64,000 nucleotides of DNA. Source: Gemmatimonadaceae bacterium. GTDB taxonomy: Bacteria; Gemmatimonadota; Gemmatimonadetes; Gemmatimonadales; Gemmatimonadaceae. Shown piece by piece: positions 1-10,731 of the stretch; positions within the stretch are counted from its first letter, which is position 1, and each line of letters starts with the position of its first letter. The notes beneath the pieces are model-generated. The model was not told the DNA's origin, made no database searches, and was given only the letters and a program-made list of their open reading frames with translations. The DNA lies in contig JANYIN010000074.1 in the NCBI GenBank assembly GCA_025362035.1, positions 104,238 through 168,237 of the forward strand, read 5' to 3'. The position numbers and the translations under genes were made by a program.

Positions 1-153
1 ACACCACCCCTTTCAGGAAGTAGTTGATGAAACGTGTCATGATGCTCGGCGGCGGTCGGGAGGCGAGTGTTAAGGTATCCGGCGCGAGGGATGCGCGCAG
101 GTATCGGGAGTGGCAGTCTGCGAGTTACAGACGTCAGCACATATCTTTCACAC

Positions 154-768
154 ATGCCTGCCGCCAATCATCGTCCTGCCCTGGCCCACCTCAACCGCGC
201 GGACCCAATCCTTGCCGGACTCATCAGGCGCATTGGGCCTTACCGGATGGAACTCCGACGGAGCGGCACACACTACGACGCGCTAGTTCGGTCGATTGTG
301 TTTCAGCAGCTCTCGGGAAAGGCAGCGGGCACGATTCACCGCCGCTTCTGCGAGTTGTTTCCTGGCAAGCGGCCGCGCGCCCAGGACGTGGCGAGCAGTA
401 GCGACGACAGGCTTCGATCCGCTGGCCTCTCTCGGCAGAAGCTCGCATACGTGCGAGATCTCTCCGCGCGCGTTGCCGAGGGATCTCTGCCGCTGGCGCA
501 CCTTGGGCGTCTGGCGGACGAGGCGATCATCGAACACTTGGTTCAGGTCAAAGGGATCGGCCGCTGGACGGCGCAGATGTTTCTCATGTTCCGGCTTGGT
601 CGACCGGACGTGCTGCCGGAGTTGGACCTAGGTGTCCAGGCGGCGATTCAGCGCGCATATGGCCTGCGCGTGCGCCCGACGCCACGAGAGGTCGTCCGAA
701 TCGGAACCCCGTGGCATCCTTACGCCTCGGTAGCGAGTTGGTATCTCTGGCGGTCGCTCGAAGAATAG
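154..768 (+). CDS. DNA-3-methyladenine glycosylase II (AlkA-like HhH-GPD)
   Basis: ORF 67..768 with likely ATG at 154; HhH motif VKGIGRWTAQMFLMFRLGRPDVLPELDLGVQ with catalytic Asp. Confidence 0.9.
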   Translation: MPAANHRPALAHLNRADPILAGLIRRIGPYRMELRRSGTHYDALVRSIVFQQLSGKAAGTIHRRFCELFPGKRPRAQDVASSSDDRLRSAGLSRQKLAYVRDLSARVAEGSLPLAHLGRLADEAIIEHLVQVKGIGRWTAQMFLMFRLGRPDVLPELDLGVQAAIQRAYGLRVRPTPREVVRIGTPWHPYASVASWYLWRSLEE

Positions 769-920
769 GACGGTGACAGCAGATCCCGAAGGCGGAAGCA
801 CATCGATCCTGAAGCCGCAGGCGGCGGTGGCACTCCACGTCACCCCCGTTCCCTCGTTCCCGACCGTCCGACATGCTTGTCGTCCGCGACGATTCCGAAA
901 AGATCCGTCAGTACGCGATC

Positions 921-2132
921 ATGCGTCGCAGAGCCACCGCGCTCCTGGCGGCGTTCACCGTGCTATTCGCGGTCGCGGCGATTGTCATGCACTTGCGGCC
1001 CGATCTCTCGCCGTTCTGGATGGGTCTGGTGCGCGCGACAGCCGAAGCCGCAATGGTGGGTGGAGTCGCCGACTGGTTTGCCGTCACCGCTCTCTTTCGC
1101 CATCCGCTCGGCATTCCCATTCCGCACACGGCCATCGTGGCGCAACGCAAGGATCGCATTGGTCGGAGTCTGGGCAACTTCGTAGGCAGTAATTTTCTCT
1201 CGCGTGACGTAATCGCGAGGCAGCTGTCGGGACTGCGGCTGGGTGAACGCGCCGCGACCTGGCTGGCGGCGCCGGAACATCGCACGCGCGTCGCCCGCGC
1301 CATCGCGGGCGGAGTGGCACGCGCGGCAGAGTCCATTCCAAGCGAGGAGCTGCAGGTGTCGGTGCACGACACACTCGTCGCGCAGCTGCAGAAGGCACAC
1401 ATCGCTCCGATCCTCGGTGACCTGTTGACTCTCGCCACGACGGACGACCGGCATCACGAGATGCTCAACCGGCTCGTGCATCTCGTGAGCCGAATCGTGG
1501 ACGAGAACAAGGAACTCATCCGCGATCGCATCGCTCGCGAAAGTCCGTGGTGGATGCCAGGCGCCGTCGACGATAAGCTCTACCAGAAGATCGTTGCCGG
1601 AATCGAGCGCACGCTCAACGAAGTCGTCGCCGACGAGCAACATCCGTTGCGCGGGCAATTCGACTTGGCGCTCCGCGGCTTCGTCGAAAAGCTGCATTCG
1701 AGCCCGGAGACTATCGCAAGGACCGAGGCAATTAAGGAGCGGTTGCTGGCGCATCCGGCCATTGCGGAGCTCTCGGGATCGCTGCTGGTGGCGGCGCGGA
1801 ACTCACTGGCGAAATATGCGGGACCCGACGCGCCCTCGCCGGAACCACTGGAGCGCGCAATCGGCGCGATCGCGGAACGCGTGCTGGGGAACGAGGCCTT
1901 GCTACGCGATGTGGATGATGCGGTGGAACGCGTGGTACTCGGTGTGGTGGACCAATACCGACCCGAAGTCGCGGAATTGATAGCCAAAACCGTGGAAGGG
2001 TGGGATGCGACCGATGCGTCCAGGAAGATCGAAGTGCAGGTCGGTCGCGACTTGCAGTTCATTCGCATCAATGGGACACTGGTGGGGGCGCTCGTGGGGT
2101 TGCTGCTCTTTTTCGTCAATCGGTTCGTGTAG
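921..2132 (+). CDS. DUF445 domain-containing membrane protein
   Basis: MRRRATALLAAF...EAAMVGGVADWFAVTALFRHPLGIPIPHTAIV is the DUF445 signature; N- and C-terminal TM segments. Confidence 0.9.
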   Translation: MRRRATALLAAFTVLFAVAAIVMHLRPDLSPFWMGLVRATAEAAMVGGVADWFAVTALFRHPLGIPIPHTAIVAQRKDRIGRSLGNFVGSNFLSRDVIARQLSGLRLGERAATWLAAPEHRTRVARAIAGGVARAAESIPSEELQVSVHDTLVAQLQKAHIAPILGDLLTLATTDDRHHEMLNRLVHLVSRIVDENKELIRDRIARESPWWMPGAVDDKLYQKIVAGIERTLNEVVADEQHPLRGQFDLALRGFVEKLHSSPETIARTEAIKERLLAHPAIAELSGSLLVAARNSLAKYAGPDAPSPEPLERAIGAIAERVLGNEALLRDVDDAVERVVLGVVDQYRPEVAELIAKTVEGWDATDASRKIEVQVGRDLQFIRINGTLVGALVGLLLFFVNRFV

Positions 2133-2161
2133 TCGCCCGTGACCTCATCGCTTGGAGAATC

Positions 2162-3652
2162 GTGATCAGTCGCCTGGCACTTTGGGCGCTGCTCGCCCCA
2201 ACGGGGCTCGCCGCGCAGGCTCAGCAGGAATACGCCGGCCGGCGGGCCGACCTCGCCGCGCGGCTTCCGGACGGCGTGTTCGTCGCGCTCGGCGGGCGTG
2301 AGCCGGCTCAGGACTACGTGTCCTTTGAGCAGACGCCGTCCTTCTACTATCTCACCGGCTTCAGGGAGCCGGACGCGGCGCTGCTGCTGATCAAGCAGGG
2401 CGGCGCCGTGCGCTCTGCCACAATCTTCGTGCAACCGCGGCAACCGAATCGCGAGGTGTGGACGGGCTCGCGGGTTGGTGTCGACGCCATCGGCACGCTT
2501 ACGGGAATTCGTGGGCGGGCCGCGCATGAATTGCCCCGGGTGCTGGACAGTCTCGCCGCGGCGGGCCTGCCCTTCACGGTGGTGGGCGACCTGAGTCCGC
2601 GCGGGTCGGACGAGGACGGCGCAACCGGCAGCTTGCGTACGTCCGACGAACAACTTTTCGATCAGCTCAGAAGGAAGCACCCAGCATTCAAGCTGACAGC
2701 GGTGAACGATATCGTCGAGCAACTGCGAGGTCGGAAGAGCTCCGCGGAGCTGACCCAGATTCGCAACGCGGTGGACATCACCGTGCGCGCGCAAAAGGAG
2801 GCGATGCCCGCGGTGAAGCCCGGCATCAACGAGTTCGAGATCCAGGCGCTCATCGAGTACACGTTCCGCCGCAACGGCGCGGATCGTCCGTCGTTCTCCA
2901 CGATCGTGGGATCGGGGCCCAACTCCACGACACTGCACTACAACCGTGACGACCGATTCATCGAATCGGGCGACCTGGTGGTCATGGACGTCGGCGCGTC
3001 GTTCAAGGGGTATGCTGCGGACGTTACGCGAACGGTGCCGGCAAGCGGAACCTTCACGTCGCAGCAGCGGGCCGTGTATCAGATCGTTCGCGACGCGCAG
3101 GCGGCGGCGGAGCGACAGGCCACGCTGGGGAACGCCGCACGTTTGATGACCGATTCGTCGAACGCGGTACTGGCGGCGGGGCTCGCGCGCCTGGGCCTGA
3201 TCGAGTCGCCGAACGCGACGTACGATTGCTCGGCGGGTGCGCAGCCACGACCGTGCGCTCAGTTTCGCCTGTATTACATGCACGGGTTGGGGCACGGCAT
3301 CGGACTCGAGGTTCATGATCACGAGCAGTTCTACGATACGGGGCGCATCCAGCCCGGCAGCGCCTTCACGATCGAACCGGGTATCTACGTGCGTGAACAT
3401 CTGCTGGACGAAATTCCGGATACGCCGCGCAATCGCGAATTCGCCTCCAGGGTTCGAAACGCGGTCACGACGTACGGCAACATCGGCGTGCGCATCGAGG
3501 ACGACTACATCGCGACCACTAACGGAGTGGAATGGCTGTCGCAGGGCGCGCCGCGGGAGATCGTCGAGATCGAGGCCCTGATGAAGCAGGGTTCCACAGG
3601 CGTCGCGGCTCGTGACGAGTTTCGCGTCGAGAAGTATCGAATGACGCCCTGA
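2162..3652 (+). CDS. Xaa-Pro aminopeptidase (M24B), secreted
   Basis: ORF 2000..3652; likely GTG start at 2162 followed by a signal peptide; VMDVGASFKGYAADVTRT, HGLGHGIGLEVHD, FTIEPGIYV, RIEDDY metal-site motifs. Confidence 0.9.
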   Translation: MISRLALWALLAPTGLAAQAQQEYAGRRADLAARLPDGVFVALGGREPAQDYVSFEQTPSFYYLTGFREPDAALLLIKQGGAVRSATIFVQPRQPNREVWTGSRVGVDAIGTLTGIRGRAAHELPRVLDSLAAAGLPFTVVGDLSPRGSDEDGATGSLRTSDEQLFDQLRRKHPAFKLTAVNDIVEQLRGRKSSAELTQIRNAVDITVRAQKEAMPAVKPGINEFEIQALIEYTFRRNGADRPSFSTIVGSGPNSTTLHYNRDDRFIESGDLVVMDVGASFKGYAADVTRTVPASGTFTSQQRAVYQIVRDAQAAAERQATLGNAARLMTDSSNAVLAAGLARLGLIESPNATYDCSAGAQPRPCAQFRLYYMHGLGHGIGLEVHDHEQFYDTGRIQPGSAFTIEPGIYVREHLLDEIPDTPRNREFASRVRNAVTTYGNIGVRIEDDYIATTNGVEWLSQGAPREIVEIEALMKQGSTGVAARDEFRVEKYRMTP

Positions 3653-3655
3653 GGC

Positions 3656-5644
3656 GTGCGTCTCCACGGGTTCCGACGATGGAGCGCGGCCATCCCGACA
3701 GGCGCCGCGTTGCTGCTGTCCGTATTCGGCCTGTACCCGCTTGCTAATCGCCTGAGCGACGGGGACGCGGCGCAGTGGTACCCCCACGCACTCGCCTTTT
3801 GGTTCGTGTTCGGCGGGCTCCTGCTGGTGGTGCTAGTGGCGCTCTCGCGCTGGTTGCCACGACGAATGGACACGCTCTGGCGCGCGGCGAGCGCGAGTGT
3901 GCTCCGGATGCCCACCTCGGCGTTCCTTGGCGCCGTGGCGCTCTTCACGTTCGTCGCGGCTGCCGCCATCGCGACGATCTGTTTCGGGCGCCAGCCGCAC
4001 AACGCGGACGAGGTGGCCCAACTCTTCCACGCGAAGATCCTGCTCAGCGGGCGACTCGCGTTGCCACCCGATCCGAATCCCGAGTTCTTCGGGATGGACA
4101 ACATGATCGACGTGGGCAAGTGGTATTCGCAGTTCCCGGTGGGAGGCCCCGCGCTGCTCGCATTGGGGGTCGCGCTCGACGCCGCGTGGCTACTCAATCC
4201 GCTGCTGCTGGCGCTGACCGTCGTCTCGTTGCACGAGTTCGCGCGGCGAGCCTATGGCGAAGCGGTGGCACGCGCGGCCGCACTTCTGCTGGCTCTCTGC
4301 CCCTTCGCCCTATTCATGGCCGCCAGCTTCATGAATCACATGCCGGTGCTCTGGCTGGCAAGCGTGTCCATGGCGCAAGTGGCGGCCTGGACGGACGCGG
4401 AGCGGCCACGCGATTCGTTTCGAACGGCGGCCACGATTGGACTCGCGCTCGGCGCAGCGTTCACGATCCGACCGCTGGATGCGATCGTGGTCGCAGCGGT
4501 GATCGGTGGCATGCAACTCACGCAGATGAGAAGAAATAAGGCGCGCGTCGGGTCGATCGTGTGCGAAGTCGTTGCGGGGTTGATACCGCTTGCGGCGTTG
4601 TTTTCCGTGAATATGCGGACCACCGGCGCCCCGCTTCGTCTCGGGTACGAGGTGCTCTACGGCAACGCGCACCAACTCGGCTTCCATGTGGATCCCTATG
4701 GAACGCTGCACTCACCCCTGCGCGCGCTCGTTTTCGCTTCGAAGTACCTGTTGGAGCTCAACCTCTTCGCGTTCGAGTGGCCGCTGCCCGCGATGGCGAT
4801 CGTCATCGCCGGCCTGCTTGCACTCCGGGCACCCACAAAGTGGGACTACTTCCTCATCGCGTTGCTCGTAGCGCAGGTGGTGGCATACGCACTCTACTGG
4901 CACGACGGAAGCTTCCGCGGGCCCCGCTTTCTGTTCACCGCGCTGCCCGCCGTCGTCATCTTCGCCGCGCGGGCGCCTTTCGCCGTTGCCGACGTCACCC
5001 GAGGTGTTACCCGTCGCGTAGTACTCTTTGCACTGCCCGTCTGCGTGCTGTTCGCCTGGCTGGCGTACGGCTTCAGTGACAGTGTGCCCGGAAGGATCCG
5101 GATGTATCGGCGCGCATCGCCGGTTGGTCGTGTGGATGCCGTGACGCTCGCGAGAGATGCAAGCCTTCACCACGCCCTGGTCTTTGTGAATGAGGGACGC
5201 GAAGCCCGGAACCTCCACTACCTGTGGACTCTCGGGCTCGGTCGTGGAGACGCGGCGCGGGTGATGGTATCTGCGTCATCGTGCGCGGTCCGGCTGTCGA
5301 TCGACGATGAAGAGAAGCTCACGACAGTCAGGGCCGCCGGCCGGCTCGCGCGGTTGGTGCGCGGCGCGCTCGCCCACGATCAATCGTCGTCCAGTGCGAT
5401 TCCCGAGCTTTGCGCCGCGGATGACCGCCTGGACGAAAAGGGGTCCGCATCCTACGCTCCGTTCTTCCCCGCCAATTCCATCGACGCGAACGGAAGGATT
5501 GGCGGGGACGTGGTGTATGTCCTCGAGCTCGGAGCGCACGACGAAGTGCTACGTGCGCGCTTCGGCGACCGTCGCTGGTACCGGTTCGGGCAATTGCGAG
5601 CCCGGGGCGATTCGCTACCGACCCTCATGCCCTACAAGCCATAG
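3656..5644 (+). CDS. Polytopic membrane protein, glycosyltransferase-39-like
   Basis: Many TM segments; N-terminal loop with NADEVAQLFHAKILLSGRL resembling GT39-type acidic loop. Confidence 0.6.
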   Translation: MRLHGFRRWSAAIPTGAALLLSVFGLYPLANRLSDGDAAQWYPHALAFWFVFGGLLLVVLVALSRWLPRRMDTLWRAASASVLRMPTSAFLGAVALFTFVAAAAIATICFGRQPHNADEVAQLFHAKILLSGRLALPPDPNPEFFGMDNMIDVGKWYSQFPVGGPALLALGVALDAAWLLNPLLLALTVVSLHEFARRAYGEAVARAAALLLALCPFALFMAASFMNHMPVLWLASVSMAQVAAWTDAERPRDSFRTAATIGLALGAAFTIRPLDAIVVAAVIGGMQLTQMRRNKARVGSIVCEVVAGLIPLAALFSVNMRTTGAPLRLGYEVLYGNAHQLGFHVDPYGTLHSPLRALVFASKYLLELNLFAFEWPLPAMAIVIAGLLALRAPTKWDYFLIALLVAQVVAYALYWHDGSFRGPRFLFTALPAVVIFAARAPFAVADVTRGVTRRVVLFALPVCVLFAWLAYGFSDSVPGRIRMYRRASPVGRVDAVTLARDASLHHALVFVNEGREARNLHYLWTLGLGRGDAARVMVSASSCAVRLSIDDEEKLTTVRAAGRLARLVRGALAHDQSSSSAIPELCAADDRLDEKGSASYAPFFPANSIDANGRIGGDVVYVLELGAHDEVLRARFGDRRWYRFGQLRARGDSLPTLMPYKP

Positions 5645-5675
5645 GCGGCGGCGCTCATTCCGGGACGATGGGCTG

Positions 5676-7133
5676 TCAGTGCAGCGGGCGACCGCCCGCC
5701 AATTGTCTGCGGCTCGCCTCCCACAGTTCGCCATCGGGATACCGCGCGATGAGTGTCGGCTCCGCGAACTGCGCAGGATCGATGATGTGCCTGGCGAGCG
5801 CCCACGCGAGCGTCTGACCCTGGCGTGGATCGAGGACCAAAAACGCTCTCCGCGACGAGTACAGCGGGACGGTCAGCATGGCCGTATCCGCTCCGGCGCG
5901 AGGAAAGTAGTACAGCAGGGGGCCGAAGGTTGGAATCAACGCGAGCACGCGATCGCCGGCGCGAAGCCTCGGGCTAAGGATCGCCGTCATGTCCCGGGCA
6001 GACCGAAACGTGCCCGTATCATCTGACTGTTCAGCAGCATGCGTCGTGGCCGCCACCACGAGTGTAATCGTCGCCACGGCGAGCGGCATCCACTTATCGC
6101 GCGGAACGTCGCGGGAGGCGAACCGTGGCAGGCAGCGAAGCACGCCTCGCGCGACGGCGATGAGGAAGAGTGGCAGGAGAAACAACCAGACGCGCACGAA
6201 CGGCGCGCGATGGGTCGCCATGAGAAGCGCACCGCACCAGATTGCCGCGGCGGCCACGAGCGAAGGACGATCATCGGGCGCGCGCCTACGAACGCCAATC
6301 AGCGCGAGAAACGCGACGCCGGCCGTGCTCCACCACGGCAGCGGACTGACCCAGCTGGCGAGAGTGCTGACCACCATTCTCGGTAGCGCGGCCGCGAACT
6401 TGGGCCATGGACTGGGCTCCACGAACTTGTTGCCGGCAAGCGCATGAAGTCCGGCGGTTGCAACGATTGGAAGATAGAGGAGACCGGCCAGGATACCGGC
6501 GCTCAGACTTGCAGCCGCGAGCGCGGCCAGGAATCGCGGGCGGCGCATCCGGTCCATCGGTCGCGACGCCAACGCGAGCCACACGACGACGACGCCGAGA
6601 GGATACAACATCACGGGGATCGTGTAGAGTCCCGCCGCCGCAGTGAGCGAGAACATCGTCCATTTGCCGAGCGCGGCGCTGAGGCGGAGTTCGTCGGCCA
6701 CGAGCAACAGCACGAGGAAGAGTGCGACGACGAGCGAGTAACCGCGCGCGTTAGTCGCGTAGAGAACGAGTTGCGTGGCGCCCACGCTCAGCGCAGCCGC
6801 CAGCATCGCGCTCTTCTCGTCCGCGAAGCGCCTCCCTACCGCCCACGTGAGCGGCACGATGGCCACCCCGGCGATGAACGCGGGAAGTCGCAACGCCCAG
6901 GGCGCATAGTCGACCCCCTGCGCCAACAGCTTGGCGAGCAACGAATAGAAAACGTGATTGTTCGGCTGCTGATACGATGCGACGATGCTGCCCCATGGTC
7001 GGCCGACATAATACGCCCACGAGATGGATTCGTCGAAGCGCATCGGCTGGCCGATGGCGAACAACCGGCACGCGGCGCCGAGGAGGGTGATGCCGAGGAT
7101 CGTCGGGACTTGCCGCGACCGCTGGTCGGGCAC
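5676..7133 (-). CDS. Glycosyltransferase family 39-like membrane protein
   Basis: MRFDESISWAYYVGRPWGSIVASYQQPNNHVFYSLLAKL is the GT39/ArnT N-terminal motif; multiple TM segments. Confidence 0.75.
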   Translation of the reverse strand: MPDQRSRQVPTILGITLLGAACRLFAIGQPMRFDESISWAYYVGRPWGSIVASYQQPNNHVFYSLLAKLLAQGVDYAPWALRLPAFIAGVAIVPLTWAVGRRFADEKSAMLAAALSVGATQLVLYATNARGYSLVVALFLVLLLVADELRLSAALGKWTMFSLTAAAGLYTIPVMLYPLGVVVVWLALASRPMDRMRRPRFLAALAAASLSAGILAGLLYLPIVATAGLHALAGNKFVEPSPWPKFAAALPRMVVSTLASWVSPLPWWSTAGVAFLALIGVRRRAPDDRPSLVAAAAIWCGALLMATHRAPFVRVWLFLLPLFLIAVARGVLRCLPRFASRDVPRDKWMPLAVATITLVVAATTHAAEQSDDTGTFRSARDMTAILSPRLRAGDRVLALIPTFGPLLYYFPRAGADTAMLTVPLYSSRRAFLVLDPRQGQTLAWALARHIIDPAQFAEPTLIARYPDGELWEASRRQLAGGRPLH

Positions 7134-7134
7134 G

Positions 7135-8313
7135 CTAAGCCGAGTACACCTCGAAGACCCCTGCCGCTCCCATGCCTCCGCCGATGCACATGGTGACTAG
7201 TCCGTATCCGCCGCCACGTCGTGCAAGTTCGTGCACGAGTTGGGTGGTGAGCTTCGCGCCAGTGGCGCCGAGCGGATGACCGAGCGCGATGGCGCCGCCG
7301 TTCACATTGACCTTGTCTTCCGGCATTTCCAGTTCACGCATCACGGCGACGACTTGGGCCGCGAACGCTTCGTTGAACTCGATGAGATCGATGTCGGACA
7401 TCGCCAGGCCCGCGCGCGCAAGTGCCTTCGGCACCGCCTTGACCGGGCCGACGCCCATGATGTCGGGATCAACGCCGGCAACGGCGAAGCTGACGAAGCG
7501 CGCCAGCGGCTTGAGGCCGAGCGCATCCGCACGTGACCGTCGCATGAGCAGCACCGCCGCCGCACCATCGGAGAAGGGGCTCGCGTTGCCGGCAGTGACG
7601 GTGCCGGTCGCCTTGTAGGCCGGCCGAAGCTTGGCGAGACCCTCGGCGCTGGTGTCCGCGCGAACGAGTTCGTCCTTGGCAAACTCCCCTTGATGCACTT
7701 GCTTCTCCGTGCCGTTCCACGTGACGCGCTGCACCGGCACCGGCACGATCTGCGAGTCGAACGCGCCGGTGGCGATCGCCGCCGCCGCCCTCTGCTGGCT
7801 GCGCAGCGCCCAGGCATCCTGTTCCGCGCGGCTCACCTTCCAGCGTTCGGCCACGCGTTCCGCCGTGAAGCCCATGCCGATGTACGACTCCATCGCGTCG
7901 AGATCCAGACGGGCATGATAGCCCGACATCGGCACCTGGCTCATCATCTCGATGCCGCCGCTGAGTACGACGTCCGCCATGCCGCTCATGATCTGCATCG
8001 CGCCATCGGCGATCGTCTGCAGTCCCGAGGAGCAGAACCGGTTGATCGTCTGGGCCGGCACCTCCACCGGGAAGCCGGCGCGCAGCGCGCTCAATCGGGC
8101 GACGTTCAGCCCTTGCGACGCTTCCGGCATCGCGCAACCCCAGGCCACGTCGTCGATGATGGCAGCGTCGATGCCCGCGCGCGCCACCGCCTGCTTCATC
8201 AGGAGCGCACTCAGCTCGACCGGGTGCGTGGTCGCCAGGGCACCGTCTTTCTTGCCTTTCGCCACGGCGGACCGCACCGCCGTAACGAGCACCGCCTCGT
8301 TCTTGTCAGTCAT
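7135..8313 (-). CDS. fadA: Acetyl-CoA acyltransferase (thiolase)
   Basis: [12 protein letters not shown] active site, [19 protein letters not shown] and [13 protein letters not shown] motifs. Confidence 0.93.
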   Translation of the reverse strand: MTDKNEAVLVTAVRSAVAKGKKDGALATTHPVELSALLMKQAVARAGIDAAIIDDVAWGCAMPEASQGLNVARLSALRAGFPVEVPAQTINRFCSSGLQTIADGAMQIMSGMADVVLSGGIEMMSQVPMSGYHARLDLDAMESYIGMGFTAERVAERWKVSRAEQDAWALRSQQRAAAAIATGAFDSQIVPVPVQRVTWNGTEKQVHQGEFAKDELVRADTSAEGLAKLRPAYKATGTVTAGNASPFSDGAAAVLLMRRSRADALGLKPLARFVSFAVAGVDPDIMGVGPVKAVPKALARAGLAMSDIDLIEFNEAFAAQVVAVMRELEMPEDKVNVNGGAIALGHPLGATGAKLTTQLVHELARRGGGYGLVTMCIGGGMGAAGVFEVYSA

Positions 8314-8321
8314 GATCTCCT

Positions 8322-10640
8322 CTAGTTGCGAAGCGGCTTGCCGGTCTTGAGCGTGTACGCGATGCGCTCCTGCGTCTCCTTCGTTCCGAGCAACCGAAGA
8401 AAGGCTTCGCGCTCGAGGTCGAGGATGTCCTGCTCGGTCACGGTACGCGCCGGCCCGTCGCCCCCGCAGAGCACGTACGCGAGCTCCTTTGCGATACGCA
8501 CTTCGTGATCGGTGATCGCGCCTCCTTCACGCATGGCCCAGCCGGCGTACAGCAGATTGCCCAAGCCTTCCTTTCCGATTGCCGTGATCGTGCGAGGCGC
8601 TGGCGCGATGTAGTCGTCCGCAAGATCGAGCACGCGCGCCTTTGCGTCGGCGATGAGCCGATCGCGATTCATCGAGATGCGGTCGGCCGCGGGACGGAGG
8701 AAGCCAAGATTTCTCGCCTCGAGCGCGCTGGTGCTTGTTGTCGCCATCGCGATGAGCCTGAAGGCTCGCTTTGCGGCTTCAAACGGATCAGCCTCCTCGA
8801 ACGGCTCGAGAGCCTGCGTAAAACGGAACAGCAACTCCTTGGTTCCGCCGCCCGCAGGAATCAATCCGACGCCGGCTTCGACGAGTCCCATGTACAGCTC
8901 GGCATGTGCTTGAATACGGTCGCAATGCAGCGCGTACTCGCAGCCGCCGCCGAGCGTCAGCCCGAACGGGGCCGCGACCACGGGAAATGGCGCGTACCGG
9001 ACGAGCTGCGCCCCTTCCTGGAAGTAGCGCACCATGGCGTCGAGTCCCTTCCAATCGCCAGCCTGCACTTGCGCGACCACCGCCGCGAGGTCGGCTCCCG
9101 CGCTGTACGCACGCGGGTCGTCGTTGCCGATCACCAGCCCGACATACTTGCCTGATGCGATGCATGCGAGTCCCGAGCGCAGCATCGCGAGCACGCCGGC
9201 TCCCATCGTGTTCATCTTGCTGCGCGCTTCGAGCAGCAGCACGCCGTGGCCGAGATCGAGGAGGTTCGCGTCCGCCGACCCTTCCACAAAGCAGGTTTTG
9301 CGTCCCCGCACTTCGCTAAGCAGTATCCGTCCGGGAATCGGGGGCACCGGGGAGTACAGCGCCTTCTCGGTCAGCACCGACCAGCCCCCGTCGTGCGCGT
9401 GATAGAAGGCACCGCCCTTGGCGTCCGCCAGCAGCTGCGGCACGTCGAGCTGGAGCCGCGCGAATCCTTCGCGGAGGGCGTCGTGACCGAACGTGTCCAT
9501 CTGCTGGAACGGCCCGGCTTCCCAGGCGTATCCCCATTCGATCGCGCGGTCCACGGAGACGAGATCGTACGCGATTGTCGGCGTAGTCTTCAGCGTGTAG
9601 TGCGACATGCGCACCAGGTAGTTGCGCACGAACTCGCCGTATTTCCCTGGCAGCTTCGCCGCCATCGGAAGTCGCTGCTCGAGCGGCAATCTTGCGAGTG
9701 CCGAGAGCGCCGGATCGCCCACCTTGCTCTGCGGAGCGTACACGAGCGTCTTCCAGTCCAGCGTGAAGATGTCCTTGCCGGCCTTCTTGTAGAAGCCGGC
9801 GCCGGTCTTGTCACCGAGTCTACCGCTTTCCGCCAACGCCGTGACCCACTCGGGCATGCGGAAGTCTTCGCCGGTGCTGGCGCTCAGTCCCTTCGAGACA
9901 TGGAGCAAGACGTCCAGGCCGGTGATGTCGGCAGTGCGGAACGTGGCGCTCTTCGCGCGGCCAAGCAGGGTACCGGTGAGCGCGTCCACCTCGTCGATCG
10001 TGAGGTCCGACTCCATCAACCCTTTCATCGCGGCGATCATACCGTACACGCCAAGCCTGTTCGCCACGAAGCCGGGAACGTCCTTGGCGATGACCACGCC
10101 CTTACCGAGCGCGACTTCACTGAAGTGTCGAGTCGCCGCCAGCACCTCCGTTGTCGTGTCCGGCGTAGGGATGATCTCGAGGAGATGCAGATATCGCGGC
10201 GGATTGAAGAAGTGCATGCCGAGGAAGTGGCGCTTGAACCGTTCGCTGCGCCCATGGGCGAGCACCTTCATGGGAATCCCCGAAGTATTCGAAGCGACGA
10301 TCGTCGTCTCGTTGAGCAGGGGCTCGAGTCGCTCGTACAGCGCCTGCTTGGGCGCCGGTTGCTCGACGATGGCCTCCAGAATCAGATCGCAATCCCCCAG
10401 TAGCGGGAGCGAGTCGTCGAGATTGCCAATGGTGATCAGTGACGCGCGCGCAGAATCCATGAACGCCGCGGGCCGCGCTTTTCTGACGCGTTCCAAGCCC
10501 GCCCTGGCCGGTCCGTTCCTGTCACCGTCGCCGCCCGCGATGTCCAAAAGGATGACGGGGATACCGGCTGATGCCGCGAGGGCAGCAATGCCGCTTCCCA
10601 TGGTGCCGGCACCGATTACGCCGAGCTTGCTGATGCGCAT
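8322..10640 (-). CDS. 3-hydroxyacyl-CoA dehydrogenase / enoyl-CoA hydratase fusion (FadN/YusL-like order)
   Basis: Start at ATG 10640 ([19 protein letters not shown]); HCDH domain precedes crotonase domain ([45 protein letters not shown]); directly upstream of thiolase. Confidence 0.9.
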   Translation of the reverse strand: MRISKLGVIGAGTMGSGIAALAASAGIPVILLDIAGGDGDRNGPARAGLERVRKARPAAFMDSARASLITIGNLDDSLPLLGDCDLILEAIVEQPAPKQALYERLEPLLNETTIVASNTSGIPMKVLAHGRSERFKRHFLGMHFFNPPRYLHLLEIIPTPDTTTEVLAATRHFSEVALGKGVVIAKDVPGFVANRLGVYGMIAAMKGLMESDLTIDEVDALTGTLLGRAKSATFRTADITGLDVLLHVSKGLSASTGEDFRMPEWVTALAESGRLGDKTGAGFYKKAGKDIFTLDWKTLVYAPQSKVGDPALSALARLPLEQRLPMAAKLPGKYGEFVRNYLVRMSHYTLKTTPTIAYDLVSVDRAIEWGYAWEAGPFQQMDTFGHDALREGFARLQLDVPQLLADAKGGAFYHAHDGGWSVLTEKALYSPVPPIPGRILLSEVRGRKTCFVEGSADANLLDLGHGVLLLEARSKMNTMGAGVLAMLRSGLACIASGKYVGLVIGNDDPRAYSAGADLAAVVAQVQAGDWKGLDAMVRYFQEGAQLVRYAPFPVVAAPFGLTLGGGCEYALHCDRIQAHAELYMGLVEAGVGLIPAGGGTKELLFRFTQALEPFEEADPFEAAKRAFRLIAMATTSTSALEARNLGFLRPAADRISMNRDRLIADAKARVLDLADDYIAPAPRTITAIGKEGLGNLLYAGWAMREGGAITDHEVRIAKELAYVLCGGDGPARTVTEQDILDLEREAFLRLLGTKETQERIAYTLKTGKPLRN

Positions 10641-10731
10641 TGGTCGAGATCTTGGCGAGGGAGAAACAACATTCCGGCGACGAACGTGATACGCGCGGAA
10701 GCTAGCGGCTTGGCAGAGTGTGGGTGAGCGC

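Noticed and set aside
1580-3787. 735-aa minus-strand ORF
   Set aside because: Shadow of the DUF445 and M24 genes; low-complexity Arg/Ala composition and no recognisable domain. High-GC codon bias leaves antisense frames open.
6039-7196. Plus-strand ORFs 6039..6386 and 6444..7196
   Set aside because: Arg/His/Glu-rich shadow frames of the GT39-like gene on the minus strand.
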